A DNA stretch of 64,000 nucleotides from positions 23,922,539 through 23,986,538 of the forward strand of contig NC_087064.1 of the NCBI RefSeq assembly GCF_963678635.1, read 5' to 3'. Below, one piece after another: positions 10,584 through 19,820 of the stretch. Every line of letters begins with the position of its first letter. Position 1 is the stretch's first letter. Made by a program: the position numbers and the translations under genes. The notes beneath the pieces are model-generated. The model had not been told where the DNA came from and ran no database searches. It saw nothing but the letters and a program-made list of their open reading frames with translations. This stretch comes from Symsagittifera roscoffensis. Lineage: Eukaryota; Xenacoelomorpha; Acoela; Convolutidae.

Positions 10584-11312
10584 TTAAACTTGCAGCGCTC
10601 GGAATAAATTTTGAAAGGATCTTAGTTGTTTTAAAGATTTCGGATGTTGAAATTTTAGAATTGCCTCTGTTTTGGTGATTTTTGGTGTTATGCCCTCTGA
10701 CGTGAGTTTATGGCCTAGCCAGTTAACTTCTGATTGAAAAAAAGCGCATTTTTCCAATTTTGACGCTAGATTCTCATTGTCCAATTTCTTCAAAACATTT
10801 GTTAACACCTGTTCATGTTCATGTTCATCTCCCTTAGACACAATTAAAATGTCATCCAGGAAATAGAAAGTATTTTTTGCATGATTCAATGTTCGATCCA
10901 TAGGTTTTTGAAATTCTGCAGGCATGTCTGCTAATCCATAGATCCCGGTTAAAAACCTATATGTTCCTGTAGCCTGTTCACCCACTATGTTAAAATTACA
11001 CAGCTTTGCTGTTTCTGCGTTTAGTTTGATCTGACTATAGGCATATTTCAAATCCAAGACAGCGAAATACAACATGCAGACTGTATTTGCAGTTACTATC
11101 TGACTGACTCCATCCAGTAATTCATCCACATTCGGCATCTGATATTTGTTCTTATACAGTTGCCTATTTATGGGTTTTGCATCTAGCGCTAGCTTAATAG
11201 AATCATCTTTTTTCACAGTAATAACTATCGGAGCAATGAAACAGTCACTCGTGCATTTGTCCAATTTTGTTATATGATCCTCCGATATTAGTTTCGATAG
11301 TTCAGCTTGCAC
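10584..11312 (-). pseudogene. Reverse transcriptase domain (Gypsy element 1)
   Basis: A 242-codon frame with the RT palm and fingers: SDCFIAPIVITVKKDDSIKL, the first catalytic Asp in YFAVLDLKYAYSQI, FLTGIYGLADMPAEFQ, and FYFLDDILIVSKG, the 'Y/F-x-DD' active-site pair. It continues with ASKLEKCAFFQ and NWLGHKLTSEGITP. All three catalytic Asp residues are present. The frame is separated from protease by a single in-frame TAA (11319-11321) and breaks near LRSFQN at its end. The product copies the element RNA into DNA; this copy cannot make it whole. Confidence 0.9.
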
Positions 11313-11318
11313 TTTGTC

Positions 11319-12020
11319 TTATATACGAATAGGGATCCTCCTACCTTTTTCCTGAATGGGACATAGTGGGTATTTGATATTGGTGTTCACTACATGGGTT
11401 TTCGATTCCCCTTTTCTGTCAAATAGGGACGGGAATTTTTCGTAAAACTGATTTTTCCTACCTTCCGGCTGCTCACACAGTAACACGTCAAACCTGGATG
11501 TTTGTGATGGTGCAGACTTCTGTGTTGTCTGTATTCCCAGTTTTCCTTGCAAATCTAATCCTAGAATACATCTTGCTCTACGTTCTGTAAGCAAGAATGT
11601 TGAGTCCGTCACTTCCCCACCTGCTGACCGAATACTAGTACATAATGCAACAAGTTTTTGAATTGGTTGTTTCTTATAATCTACAAATTGCGTCGACAGA
11701 TTCAGTTTTTCAGGTGGAATAAACTTTATCTTTGTAGCTCCCTCCATCAGTTGTTTGGCCGTTGTCCAATTCAGAAAAGATACTGGACTTCTTTTGTCAA
11801 TTGTCATATTGATAATATGTGTATCGATTCTTACCAACGCTTTCAAAGATTTTATTTTGTGTGATCTTGGATCCCTTCTAATGTCTATTTTTCGAACATC
11901 TTTTTTTATCCGATCTGATTTGTTCGCATGTGATATCTGATGTTGGTTTGTCGAATATGTCATCTGTGACTCGTAATTTTGTTTCCACCGCCATGATTTC
12001 AAACTCTTCGCATGAATCAA
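11319..12020 (-). pseudogene. Retroviral-type protease region with altered active site
   Basis: The frame contains HIINMTIDKRSPVSFLNWT where Gypsy proteases have a D-T-G-S/A active-site loop. Here the two positions after the catalytic Asp are Lys-Arg, so the enzyme would be expected to be dead. The second half, RARCILGLDLQGKLGIQ, is the conserved 'I-L-G-x-D' flap-end segment. The frame ends at TAA 11319-11321 in the middle of the protease-RT linker (EKGRRIPIRI), and RT resumes in the same frame. Confidence 0.8.
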
Positions 12021-12231
12021 AACTACAAATTAAATTGCATTCTTCTTCTGAACTAGAATTTTCTTCCGCAATTTTGTTCACCTGGTTGGATCTACACATT
12101 TTTGCGAAGTGGTTTGGCTTATTACAATTTTTACATTTTTTCCCCATTGCTGGACACATTTTCAGATGTCCTTCTCCAAAGGTTCTACCACATCTAGTAC
12201 ATGGTTTTTTTCAGTTCTGTTTTTATCTTTG
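11878..12231 (-). pseudogene. Nucleocapsid zinc knuckles (Gypsy element 1)
   Basis: Two CCHC knuckles that bind genomic RNA: CTRCGRTFGEGHLKMC (unusual spacing, CX2CX7HX3C) and CKNCNKPNHFAKMC (standard CX2CX4HX4C), separated by PAMGKK. They are followed by an acidic linker (EENSSSEEEC). The frame is offset by one base from the Gag frame at a run of ten A (12243-12252), and overlaps the protease frame at its other end. Confidence 0.85.
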
Positions 12232-13149
12232 TTATCGTTCCATTTTTTTTTTGATTTGGTCTCGATTCGGTCGTTTGTAATTCTGATTTTTGTTCCCATC
12301 TGCCATAATTGGTTTCTGTTTTATTTTAGTCTGCGGCTCGAAAATTTTTTCTCCCTTTGAACTTCCCACCACCGATTTTTGAAACGCTTGCGTCGTTTGT
12401 TTGTTTTGTTCAAATTTAATAGCCCGTTTCAATACTTCATCCGGTGTGGAAGTTTCAAAAGTCAATGTATCTTGCAATGCAGTATTCTTCATTCGTGATT
12501 TAAATAGATCTCTCACCAATTCTTCCAATAAACCACCCAATTCGATGGTAGCTGCTTGTGCAGTTAGAGCAGCGTGAAAAGACTCCAACGTCTCTCCAGA
12601 TTCTTGTGTCCTGGTGAATAATCTATATCTCTCGTACGTAACATTTTTCGTCTTTTCCAATGATACTTTAGCTAATCTCACCATCTCTCTGAACTCAATC
12701 TTTGAGATTTCGATGTGTGGATTTTTCTGTACAAAATTTTTCTTTCCTTCGGTGCCTAATACCAAGAATAGACGAGACGTAAGTTGCTTTTGAACTTCGT
12801 TATTGAACACATTATGTCCTACTTTCGGACCTCGTTCTCTTCTTTCTTCATTTTCGAGTAATACTCTGTCTCTTCGTAATCTATCTCTCGCCTCCCTATC
12901 TGTAGTTGCCTGTACAGTTTCCTGCTCTCCTGGAGTTTCTGGTCGGGGCATTGGCTCCTCAATTACTTCTTTTGATTCTTCAAGTAATATATCAGGATTC
13001 ACACTTTCTTTGACTGTCACTGCTAACATGAATTGATCCAACCAAATTTTGAAAGTCCACAGTGGATCCGAACAAGTGGATGTCCAGAACACTGGGATAC
13101 CCATGTCGGTTTTGTTATCCTGTGCCATAAATCCTGCTGGCTGCGCCAT
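12232..13149 (-). pseudogene. Gag capsid region (Gypsy element 1)
   Basis: About 305 codons. The ATG at 13149-13147 spans the border between the 5' LTR (its last base supplies the A) and the primer-binding site, giving MAQPAGFMAQDN. A second Met follows eight residues later. The body has the usual Gypsy Gag pattern of capsid helices: WTSTCSDPLWTFKIWLDQF, then RLFLVLGTEGKKNF and ERYRLFTRTQESGETLESFH. It ends early (KKKMER then stop) after the A10 run. Gag would form the virus-like particle shell. Confidence 0.8.
13133..13148 (-). promoter_or_regulatory. Primer-binding site, Gypsy element 1
   Basis: TGGCGCAGCCAGCAGG directly abuts the 5' LTR. The first bases, TGGCGCAG, fit the 3' end of metazoan tRNA-Ser (...CTGCGCCA). 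This primer is known for Mag-type elements; the tRNA assignment is from memory. Confidence 0.7.
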
Positions 13150-13454
13150 GTGATAACGTAAAGTGATACTTTGCTTGTAAATGAAACTGATCGGTTTCAA
13201 TTCTTCAATGCAATTTGAAACTCTCTTTTCTTTTCACTTCAATCGCGGTTGTGTGAACCAGCTTGTTAAACGTAACTCGGTACGCCAAGCTTAACAACAA
13301 CTAAAATTATAGAATCTATGCAGCGATCAACACTGCCTGACCTTGGTCATTACATAATAACAAAATATATAATTATAGATACCAATAGCAATCCAAGTTT
13401 AGTGTGCAACAGAAGTTACTTGGTTACTGCACATGCAGTATGTGCTGTACCACA
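13149..13454 (-). repeat. Gypsy element 1, 5' LTR (306 bp)
   Basis: Same length as the 3' LTR at 6342-6647, with few differences. It contains GATAACG/CGTTATC ends and would hold the element promoter. Confidence 0.92.
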
Positions 13455-14156
13455 GCTTCATTTTAAAAGCAAAAACTTCAAAAACTTTTCTGAACAACGA
13501 TTTTCTGTAAAAAATTTGAAAAAAAAAGTTTCATAAACTTCTTTAGTTTTCTATAGTTTTTCGTGTCTTTTTTCGACAAAAATTTTTGTTCATATTGCCT
13601 AAAATTACTACGACTGTCTACTATGCCTAAATTATTTTTTTTTACGTCAGATCCTTTTATCACACAAAGCAGAAAAAACTACACTAATTTGAAAAAAAAT
13701 TGGTTGGTCGGAACATTCGGAGCTACTTGCACAGTAACCGGCTACCCTTGTTTTCATTTAGTTTTTGAAGACCCTTGCGTTCGTTTATAACCTAGTTATA
13801 AATCTTCGTTTAAAAAAATTTTTCATATAGTGGTATTATCACACGACGTACAAAAAGACACTAACTTTAAGAGAAACATTCTGAAAACCTGGTCGGAACA
13901 TTCTGTGCTAATTGCACAGCAACCGGCTATCCTTGTTTCCTCATGTTTTTATCATGCTACTTCAGCACTAATTTATTTGATGCTTTAATTGACATCGCCG
14001 GAACGAAAGCATAGGCTCTATATTTAAGTTAAGGGCCTTGATAGTTTCTTAGGACACCACAATCATACTTTTACCCAAGTTTTATTTACCAATAACTCTT
14101 CGAGACCTTTTAAGTGGCAGTCGAGGTTAACGGACAGGCCAGGCCAAACAGAGTGT
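13455..14156 (-). other. Intronic flank with two dispersed repeat copies
   Basis: No exon recognised. It holds copy b (about 13560-13770) and copy c (about 13800-13940) of the repeat also found at 4430-4660; both contain GGTCGGAACATTC and an ACCGGCTA-CCTTGTTT core. Confidence 0.5.
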
Positions 14157-14706
14157 TAGGGGCGTTCCCTCCTTCCTCGAGGATTCGATCACCTGAAGTG
14201 TCCCCTCATTGGTACCATTTCACAATATCCCATTTTTGTTTGACCAACCTCGAAATTATTACTAAAATTGAGGGGAGCATATGCCGAAAAAAACACGATT
14301 TTATTTCCTGTCAAAACATCCAATTCAGAGTGGAGAAATTTAACTTAACTAGATCGCAAAGGAACACAAAACTATTGGTTGACCACACCCAAAACATTAA
14401 AAAAACGCCTTCAGGATTAGTATAGATACCAAATTTGAGGGGAAGCACACGACAAAAAAAATGAAATTTTTTCATCAAAACCTTCCCAAAAATTTCCAAA
14501 ACAATTTTAATTTTTTTTAAATACAGTTTTTTTTTAAAATACAGTTACCTGCAGCGCAGAAATTTTTGCCAAATTAAATTAGATAAAGTTTCTAACGTTA
14601 GTGAGATTTCAGAAAATCCATTGGGTCAACCTTAAAAAGTCTACAACATTTTTGAAAATTGTTTGAGAGAATCTCCACTCGAGAAATTCCTAAATCTGAC
14701 CCTTTT
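14157..14706 (+). mobile_element. hAT-like MITE, degenerate copy
   Basis: Left end TAGGGGCG...CCTCGAGGATTCGATCACC and right end CTCGAGAAATTCCTAAATCTGACCC match the ends of the better-preserved family member at 59316-59708. The interior has two TTGAGGGGA-GCA...CGA modules. It is decayed and no target duplication could be fixed. Confidence 0.4.
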
Positions 14707-14785
14707 ATAACCTTTTTTTGTGTTTTTGTTCATTTTGTAGGAAATACATATTGTTACAGCCGTTTTATTAGCATGAGTGGCTCCC

Positions 14786-14964
14786 CTATTTTGGCTCCCA
14801 ATTCCGGGTAGCGAAGAATGATTCCACTAGACCCCACAATAACACACGTTTCGCCTGGTTTTGTCTCTGGCAGCGAGACCACTTTGATAAAATTCTGAAC
14901 TGCTTTCCACTTCGTGGTTATTTCTGGTTTCGTTAAATAAAGTCGACTGAGTGAGCTCCCCGAT
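14786..14964 (-). CDS. Sialyltransferase-like gene, exon with first half of sialylmotif L
   Basis: Follows a T-rich acceptor (TTTTTTAG, exon starts 14964). It reads SGSSLSRLYLTKPEITTKWK ... ETCVIVGSSGIIL then RYPELGAKI. 'C-V-I-V-G-S-S-G-I-I-L...G..I' is the core of sialylmotif L (C.VVGNSG.L.....G..ID) of GT29 enzymes, including the conserved Cys that forms the disulfide to motif S. The next residues (D-K-Y-D-H-V-I-R-I-N) are in exon 5002-5160. The predicted junction AAAATAG is followed by GGGAGC, not by GT, so the donor is non-canonical or mutated. This is the complete version of the exon; the duplicated copy at 18410-18588 is chimeric. Confidence 0.75.
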
Positions 14965-15402
14965 CTAAAAAACATATTTTCTGTGACATCAAACTGGCGT
15001 GCACGAGAACTATTACGACTAAATATGTTTTTTTTTAATGTTTGATCTTTTTCTAAATACGCAGCTAGTAAAATGTCAAGCTCTCTCTGAAGCCCAGAAA
15101 AACTATAATCAATTAAAAAAAATTCTCAAATTTCCTTTTTCTTAACAAAAAATCGTTGCTCTAAAAAACTCACGTGTGCTAAACCGTTGAGTTGGTCCTT
15201 TGTAGGGGTTTATATACTCTTTACTTTTTACCAAGGTGTAATAAAGAAAACATCGTCTTAAACTGTTATCAAAACTTAGTTACATGCCTCTTCCTAAAAA
15301 CCCCCGTCCCTGCTAAAAACGCTCCTCCTTCTCCTAAAAACTCCCCATCCTGCAAATGGCTCTGCGATTCACTACCCTGGTATAAACATTGCACAAACTC
15401 AC

Positions 15403-15554
15403 AAGTTTTGAAGTAAAAACGGAGAAACAGTAGCTCTTCTTCTGTCGAAGAAGTTCTTGTCTTCTGACCTCCTCGGCAGCTGATGAGTGATGTTCACGAC
15501 ACCAGATCCCCCATATAAGGCTATTGTAAGACTCCCACTGGCTATTAGGGCTCT
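15403..15554 (-). CDS. Sialyltransferase-like gene, upstream exon (unit 1 copy)
   Basis: The acceptor TTTAATTACAG precedes position 15554 and the canonical donor GTGAGT follows 15403; length 152 bp. The open frame reads ESPNSQWESYNSLIWGIW then CREHHSSAAEEVRRQELLRQ and KKSYCFSVFTSKL. I do not recognise it as a domain. Position suggests the lumenal stem region between membrane anchor and catalytic domain. It enters in phase 1 and leaves in phase 0, whereas the motif-L exon needs phase 2, so an intermediate exon or another donor (for example GAG then GTCAGA inside this exon) must be used. Confidence 0.5.
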
Positions 15555-15940
15555 CTGTAATTAAAGATACCAACTCAAGACTTGTCAAAATGACTCGATT
15601 ATACAGAATTTTTAAAATGAGTAGTAACGGCTACAGATTTTTGTGTGCAACAGGTGAATGACAAGGAGACGGGTCTGATCCAGACAGTGAATATAATAGG
15701 CATTTATGAGAGATATATAAGTAAACAAATCAGAAGCAAGGTAACCAATTAGAAGAAAACAATTAGCCGAATAGTGAGTCACTATTTATTACAGCAGTTA
15801 GTCTTGTTTTCGTTCGATTTGAATGTGAGCAAGTTGTGGACTAATTATTCGGTTAACGCCTAATTCGGTCAATTGCCCGCCAAAATATCTTGTTTGTTTT
15901 ATTCGTTGTTAATTTTACTGTCTGTATACGGCCGGTGTTA

Positions 15941-16210
15941 GGGATGAGGACCAACTTTTTACCAGACCGACCTTTTATCAGAAAAGTTATAACATGGACC
16001 TTTTACCAGTCTCGATAAACAAATTTGATTGACAGATGTAATGATGCCTTTAGTCTGATTAAAGACAATGTTTTCACGGGGTTTTTTGGCGAAGTTTTGT
16101 TTGTTTTAACTGTTTTTTTTTCAAAATCTCCACTAATATAAATTTATCTTAATTGAATTATTGCATTGTGGTCTGGTATAAGGTCGGTCTGGTAAAAAAT
16201 CTACCCACGC
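15941..16210. mobile_element. TA-flanked MITE with ~32-bp inverted ends (unit 1 copy)
   Basis: Left end GGGATGAGGACCAACTTTTT then ACCAGACCGACC; right end, read inverted, GCGTGGGTAGATTTTTT then ACCAGACCGACC. The element is flanked by TA on both sides (15939-15940, 16211-16212), as in Tc1/mariner-type insertions. It has no coding capacity. Internal partial copies of the CCTTTTA-CCAG motif are present. Confidence 0.65.
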
Positions 16211-16639
16211 TAGAAATTTTATCAAAGCGGTTTTTTTCGCAGTCTTATTTTGTAGCTGATTCAGAAAAATTTTCATGTGAGAACGCTAATTTCAAACGCA
16301 GTTATGGCGACTAGCGACCGCTTGCTCCGCTGCGAAATTATGCGAAACGAGGGTTATTGGGCGCGTAAGTCTGTTTTTTTTCTTGCCAAATAATCAGTCT
16401 GTTATGTTTCTCAAGTTATCAGTTTTGTTTAAACGCTGTGAGAAAATTGTCTAAAACAAGTAAGCTTGACCCAGAAGTGAGCGTGATTTTACGGCTGTCA
16501 AACAAATATCCATCTTGAATCAGTCAAGCGTCTTATTATGTTGTTATTATGCTAATTTCTCTCATTTCTCACTTTTTCAAGACTCATTTTTCATTTTTTA
16601 GGTCTAAAAACCTAATGTAGTTGTTACGTTTAGATCAGT

Positions 16640-16985
16640 GAAGTTTTTCTAGAGGGGGTGGTGGTTTTTCCAAAATTTTTGAAATTTTTGCAATTTTGAA
16701 AAATTTTAGGTTGACCAATTTGGTTTTCGGAGCTCTCTCAAAACTATAAGGACCCTAGCCAAATTTTTTGAGGACCCAAAGGACACGCAGGCAACTTTTA
16801 AAAAAAACAGCCCAAAATGGCGTTTTTAGGCACTTTTTGGAAAATTTTGACCAAAAATTGCGATTTTTTCGACGCGCGCTCCCCCTCAAAATTAGTGATA
16901 TTGGCGCCCAAGGCGCCTTTAGAAAAAATTTGAGGTCATTCAACGAAAAATGGATGTCCCCCCTCGGCACGCTACTGCTTTAGAT
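16640..16985 (-). mobile_element. hAT-like MITE family member (unit 1 copy)
   Basis: Shares GGACCCAAAGGACACGC..., GGCACTTTTTGGAAAATTTTG, CGCGCGCTCCCCCTCAAAAT and CAAGGCGCCTTTAGAAAAA with the copy at 59316-59708. The terminal repeats are eroded. A 45-base piece of its right end (AAAAATGGATGTCGCC...) is repeated just after it, to about 17052. Confidence 0.45.
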
Positions 16986-17166
16986 AAAGATGTATGTCGC
17001 CTGAAAAATGGATGTCGCCCATCGGTACGCTACTGCTTTAGATAAAGATAGACATATCGATTATTCCAAAACTCAAACAGATTATCTAGATAATCATAAA
17101 TAATCTTGTGAAAAATTATCAGCTGCTCTCAATTTGAAGAAAAATCAATGACTCCTACTGATGATT

Positions 17167-17313
17167 TTAATTATCAGAAAGACATAACAAAAATCATGAT
17201 TAGTTCTCCAAATTAATTGAAATTCCGACAAAAATTTACTGCAAATTTTGGTCGGAATCTCAATTAATTTTGAGAATTAATCATAATTTTTGTGATGTCT
17301 TTCTGATAATTAA
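17167..17313. repeat. 147-bp palindrome (unit 1 copy)
   Basis: A near-perfect inverted repeat: TTAATTATCAGAAAGACAT...ATTCCGACAAAAATTT, a 5-base centre ACTGC, and the reverse complement back to CTGATAATTAA. It would fold into a long hairpin. It resembles a small foldback MITE and is followed by AT-rich ATCATAAT repeats. Conserved in unit 2. Confidence 0.75.
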
Positions 17314-17387
17314 TATCATAATTATCATAATATCATACTAATTATCTTAATATCATAATTCGCGAACACGTGTTCCGCCAAGCTGAA

Positions 17388-17642
17388 TTATCGTTCTACA
17401 ATGTCACTTGTACTACCCACTCTAAACCAGGTCAATTTTTGAAACTTTGACACTGAATACAGTGCCTGCTCAGCATATATGCCCTCCTCAGTCGCTTTTT
17501 CTATATCTTCAGAGAGTTGGAACCCCGACAACGCCGTTTTTTCAGAAACGCTCAGATCAGTTTCATTTATGAAAGCGACAATACCATTTCCGAAATGAAG
17601 ATAGTGAGTTAAGGTTTCTTGACCGAGCCCCCAAATAATGTT
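17388..17642 (-). pseudogene. Candidate stem-region exon, unit 1 copy with stop
   Basis: After CTAG at 17643-17646 an open frame reads NIIWGLGQETLTHYLHFGNG then IVAFINETDLSVSEKTALSG, FQLSEDIEKATEEG and KLTWFRVGSTSDIVER, ending at TAA 17388-17390. The unit 2 copy has TTA at the same place and stays open. Relative to unit 2 this copy has 15 extra bases, in frame (IYAEQAL in place of TV). The in-frame difference hints at coding constraint, but I do not recognise the protein and its splice partners are unclear. Confidence 0.4.
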
Positions 17643-17723
17643 CTAGTCCAGGTTTGTTTTGCATAACTTTGTGAAAAAGTGCCCTGATCTTCCCGAGGCT
17701 AATTATCTCACTCTGGAGTACAC

Positions 17724-17786
17724 CTGTAAATGGGATCAAATTTTTCAGGATACCGAGTAGAGAACTAAGTCTCAAATTGTCGGCAG
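17724..17786 (-). CDS. Candidate 63-bp exon (unit 1 copy)
   Basis: CTAG then exon then CAG/GTGTAC. The phase-1-to-phase-1 frame reads ADNLRLSSLLGILKNLIPFT. Its exit phase fits the entry phase of the exon at 15403-15554. Too short to recognise by sequence; supported only by splice signals, phase and presence in both units. Confidence 0.25.
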
Positions 17787-18409
17787 CTAGCAGTAGAAAG
17801 AAAAGGAAATGACAGGGTCGTTTTGGTCAAAAAAATGACTACCTCTAAATATCGATAAAATACAAAGAAGTGCTGGAATCCGTCTAACCATCAACAATGA
17901 GTCCAAAAACTTGCCAAAAAAGTTTCGACTGGGGCTAATAATTTTGGTAAAGTGCGTTTTATAAAAAGCATTTTTTGGGGTAAAATTAGTCATTTTAGCA
18001 TGTTTTCTCAGAAGCTTACAAAAGAATTTAGCTCGAACTAAAGTCGCCTACAAAACCCCTCGACATTGATAATCTGAAACTGGATTAATGTTAAAACTAA
18101 TCCTAAAGTACACCACTGTAATTTCCAAATAAAAACTAGTTGATGAAAACAGTCCGTTTTAATCAATAGGCACTATTTGAGAAAAAAGAACAAGAAATAT
18201 ATTGATGAACTTGACAACAAAAAATAATGGATCTCATTAAACTAGATCCCCTTTTGGTACCTTCTAAGTAATTGTCACCCTGTAAGGAAATAATTCAACC
18301 TTTAAGCATGTCTGAAATTTAAACTTAGTAAGGAATCTCGCCCCCCCCCACTCCGCTTTGCAAAGAGATCCCCCTTTGCTAATAGTTGAGAGATTAAAAA
18401 GTGAGCTAC

Positions 18410-18588
18410 CTCGCTGCACATAAGAAAGTAGATGAAGAAGAATGATTCCACTAGACCCCACAATAACACACGTTTCGCCTGGTTTTGTCTCTGGCAGCGA
18501 GACCACATTGATAAAATTCTGAACTGCTTTCCACTTCGTGGTTATTTCTGGTTTCGTTAAATAAAGTCGACTGAGTGCGCTCCCCGAT
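18410..18588 (-). pseudogene. Chimeric exon made by the tandem duplication
   Basis: Starts exactly like the motif-L exon (ETCVIVGSSGIIL) but at the duplication junction (18437-18445) switches to the 3' half of the signal-anchor exon, in a different frame (LHLLSYVQRG), and ends at that exon's donor GAG/GTAGCT. It leaves in phase 1, compatible with the exon at 15403-15554. If used, the transcript would contain half of sialylmotif L followed by a second stem region, so the product of this copy would lack a working motif. Confidence 0.65.
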
Positions 18589-19010
18589 CTAAAAAACACA
18601 TTTCTGTGACATCAAACTGGCGTGCACGAGAACTATTACGACTAAATATGTTTTTTTTAATGTTTGATATTTTTCTAAATACGCAGCTAGTAAAATGTCA
18701 AGCTCTCTCTGAAGCCCAGAAAAACTCTAATCAATTTTAAAAAAATTTCTCAAATTTCCTTTTCTTTACAAAAAAAATGTTGCTCTAAAAAAACTCACGT
18801 GTGCTAAACCGTTGTGTTGGTCCTTTGTAGGGGTTTATATACTCTTTACTTTGTACCAAGGTGTATTAAAGAAAATATCGTCTTAAACTGTTATCAAAAC
18901 TTAGTTACATGCCTCTGTTATCAAAAACGCTCCTCCTTCTCCTAAAAACTCCCCATCCTGCAAATGCCTCTGCGATTCACTACCCTGGTATAAAAATTGC
19001 ACAAACTCAC

Positions 19011-19162
19011 AAGTTTTGAAGTAAAAACGGAGAAACAGTAGCTCTTCTTCTGTCGAAGAAGTTCTTGTCTTCTGACCTCCTCGGCAGCTGATGAGTGATG
19101 TTCACGACACCAGATCCCCCATATAAGGCTATTGTAAGACTCCCACTGGCTATTAGGGCTCT
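19011..19162 (-). CDS. Sialyltransferase-like gene, upstream exon (unit 2 copy)
   Basis: 152 bp with the same splice sites as 15403-15554 and an uninterrupted frame (SPNSQWESYNSLIWGIW, CREHHSSAAEEVRRQ). Differences from the unit 1 copy are few, for example CNF versus CNV just past the donor. Nothing tells which copy is spliced. Confidence 0.5.
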
Positions 19163-19548
19163 CTGTAATTAAAGATACCAACTCAAGAATCGTCAAAACG
19201 ACTCGATTATACAGAATTTTTAAAATGAGTAGTAACGGCTACAGATTTTTGTGTGCAACAGGTGAATGACAAGGAGACGGGTCTGATCCAGACAGTGAAT
19301 ATAATAGGCATTTATGAGAGATATATAAGGAAACAAATCAGAAGCAAGGTAACCAATTAGAAGAAAACAATTAGCCGAATAGTGAGTCACTATTTATTAC
19401 TGCAGTTAGTCTTGTTTTCGTTCGATTTGAATGTGAGCAAGTTGTGGACTAATTATTCGGTTAACGCCTAATTCGGTCAATTGCCCGCCAAAATATCTTG
19501 TTTGTTTTATTCGTTGTTAATTTTACTGTCTGTATACGGCCGGTGTTA

Positions 19549-19820
19549 GGGATGAGGACCAACTTTTTACCAGAACAACCTTTTATCAGAAAAGTTATAA
19601 CATGGACCTTTTACCAGTCTCGATAAACAAATTTGATTGACAGATGTAATGATGCCTTTAGTCTGGTTAAAGACAATGTTTTCACGGGGTTTTTTGGCGA
19701 AGTTTTATTTGTTTTAACTGTTTTTTTTTTTCAAAATCTCCACTAATATAAATTTATCTTAATTGAATTATTGCATTGTGGTCTGGTATAAGGTCGGTCT
19801 GGTAAAAACTCTACCCACGC
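19549..19820. mobile_element. TA-flanked MITE (unit 2 copy)
   Basis: Duplicate of 15941-16210 carried along by the 3.62-kb tandem duplication; same inverted ends and TA flanks. Confidence 0.6.

Larger units (their letters stand above)
6342..13454 (-). mobile_element. Ty3/Gypsy (Mag-like) LTR retrotransposon, decayed
   Basis: A 7.1-kb element in the same orientation as the host gene whose intron it occupies. It has two 306-bp LTRs, a tRNA-type primer-binding site, a polypurine tract, and the order Gag - nucleocapsid - protease - RT - RNase H - integrase typical of Ty3/Gypsy (Metaviridae). The nucleocapsid with a CNKPNHFAKMC knuckle and the primer site beginning TGGCGCAG suggest the Mag lineage. 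Several frameshifts and stops break the coding region, so it is not autonomous. No matching target-site duplication is visible: the flanks are AAACG on the left and GCTTC on the right. Confidence 0.9.
14813..18436. repeat. 3.62-kb tandem duplication, unit 1
   Basis: Matches 18437-22062 over its whole length with scattered substitutions and small indels. Both units begin with GAAGAATGA and the same 9 bases follow unit 2 at 22063-22071. So the duplication arose between two short identical sequences, one in the sialylmotif L exon and one in the signal-anchor exon. A few-percent divergence makes a simple assembly error unlikely. Confidence 0.93.
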
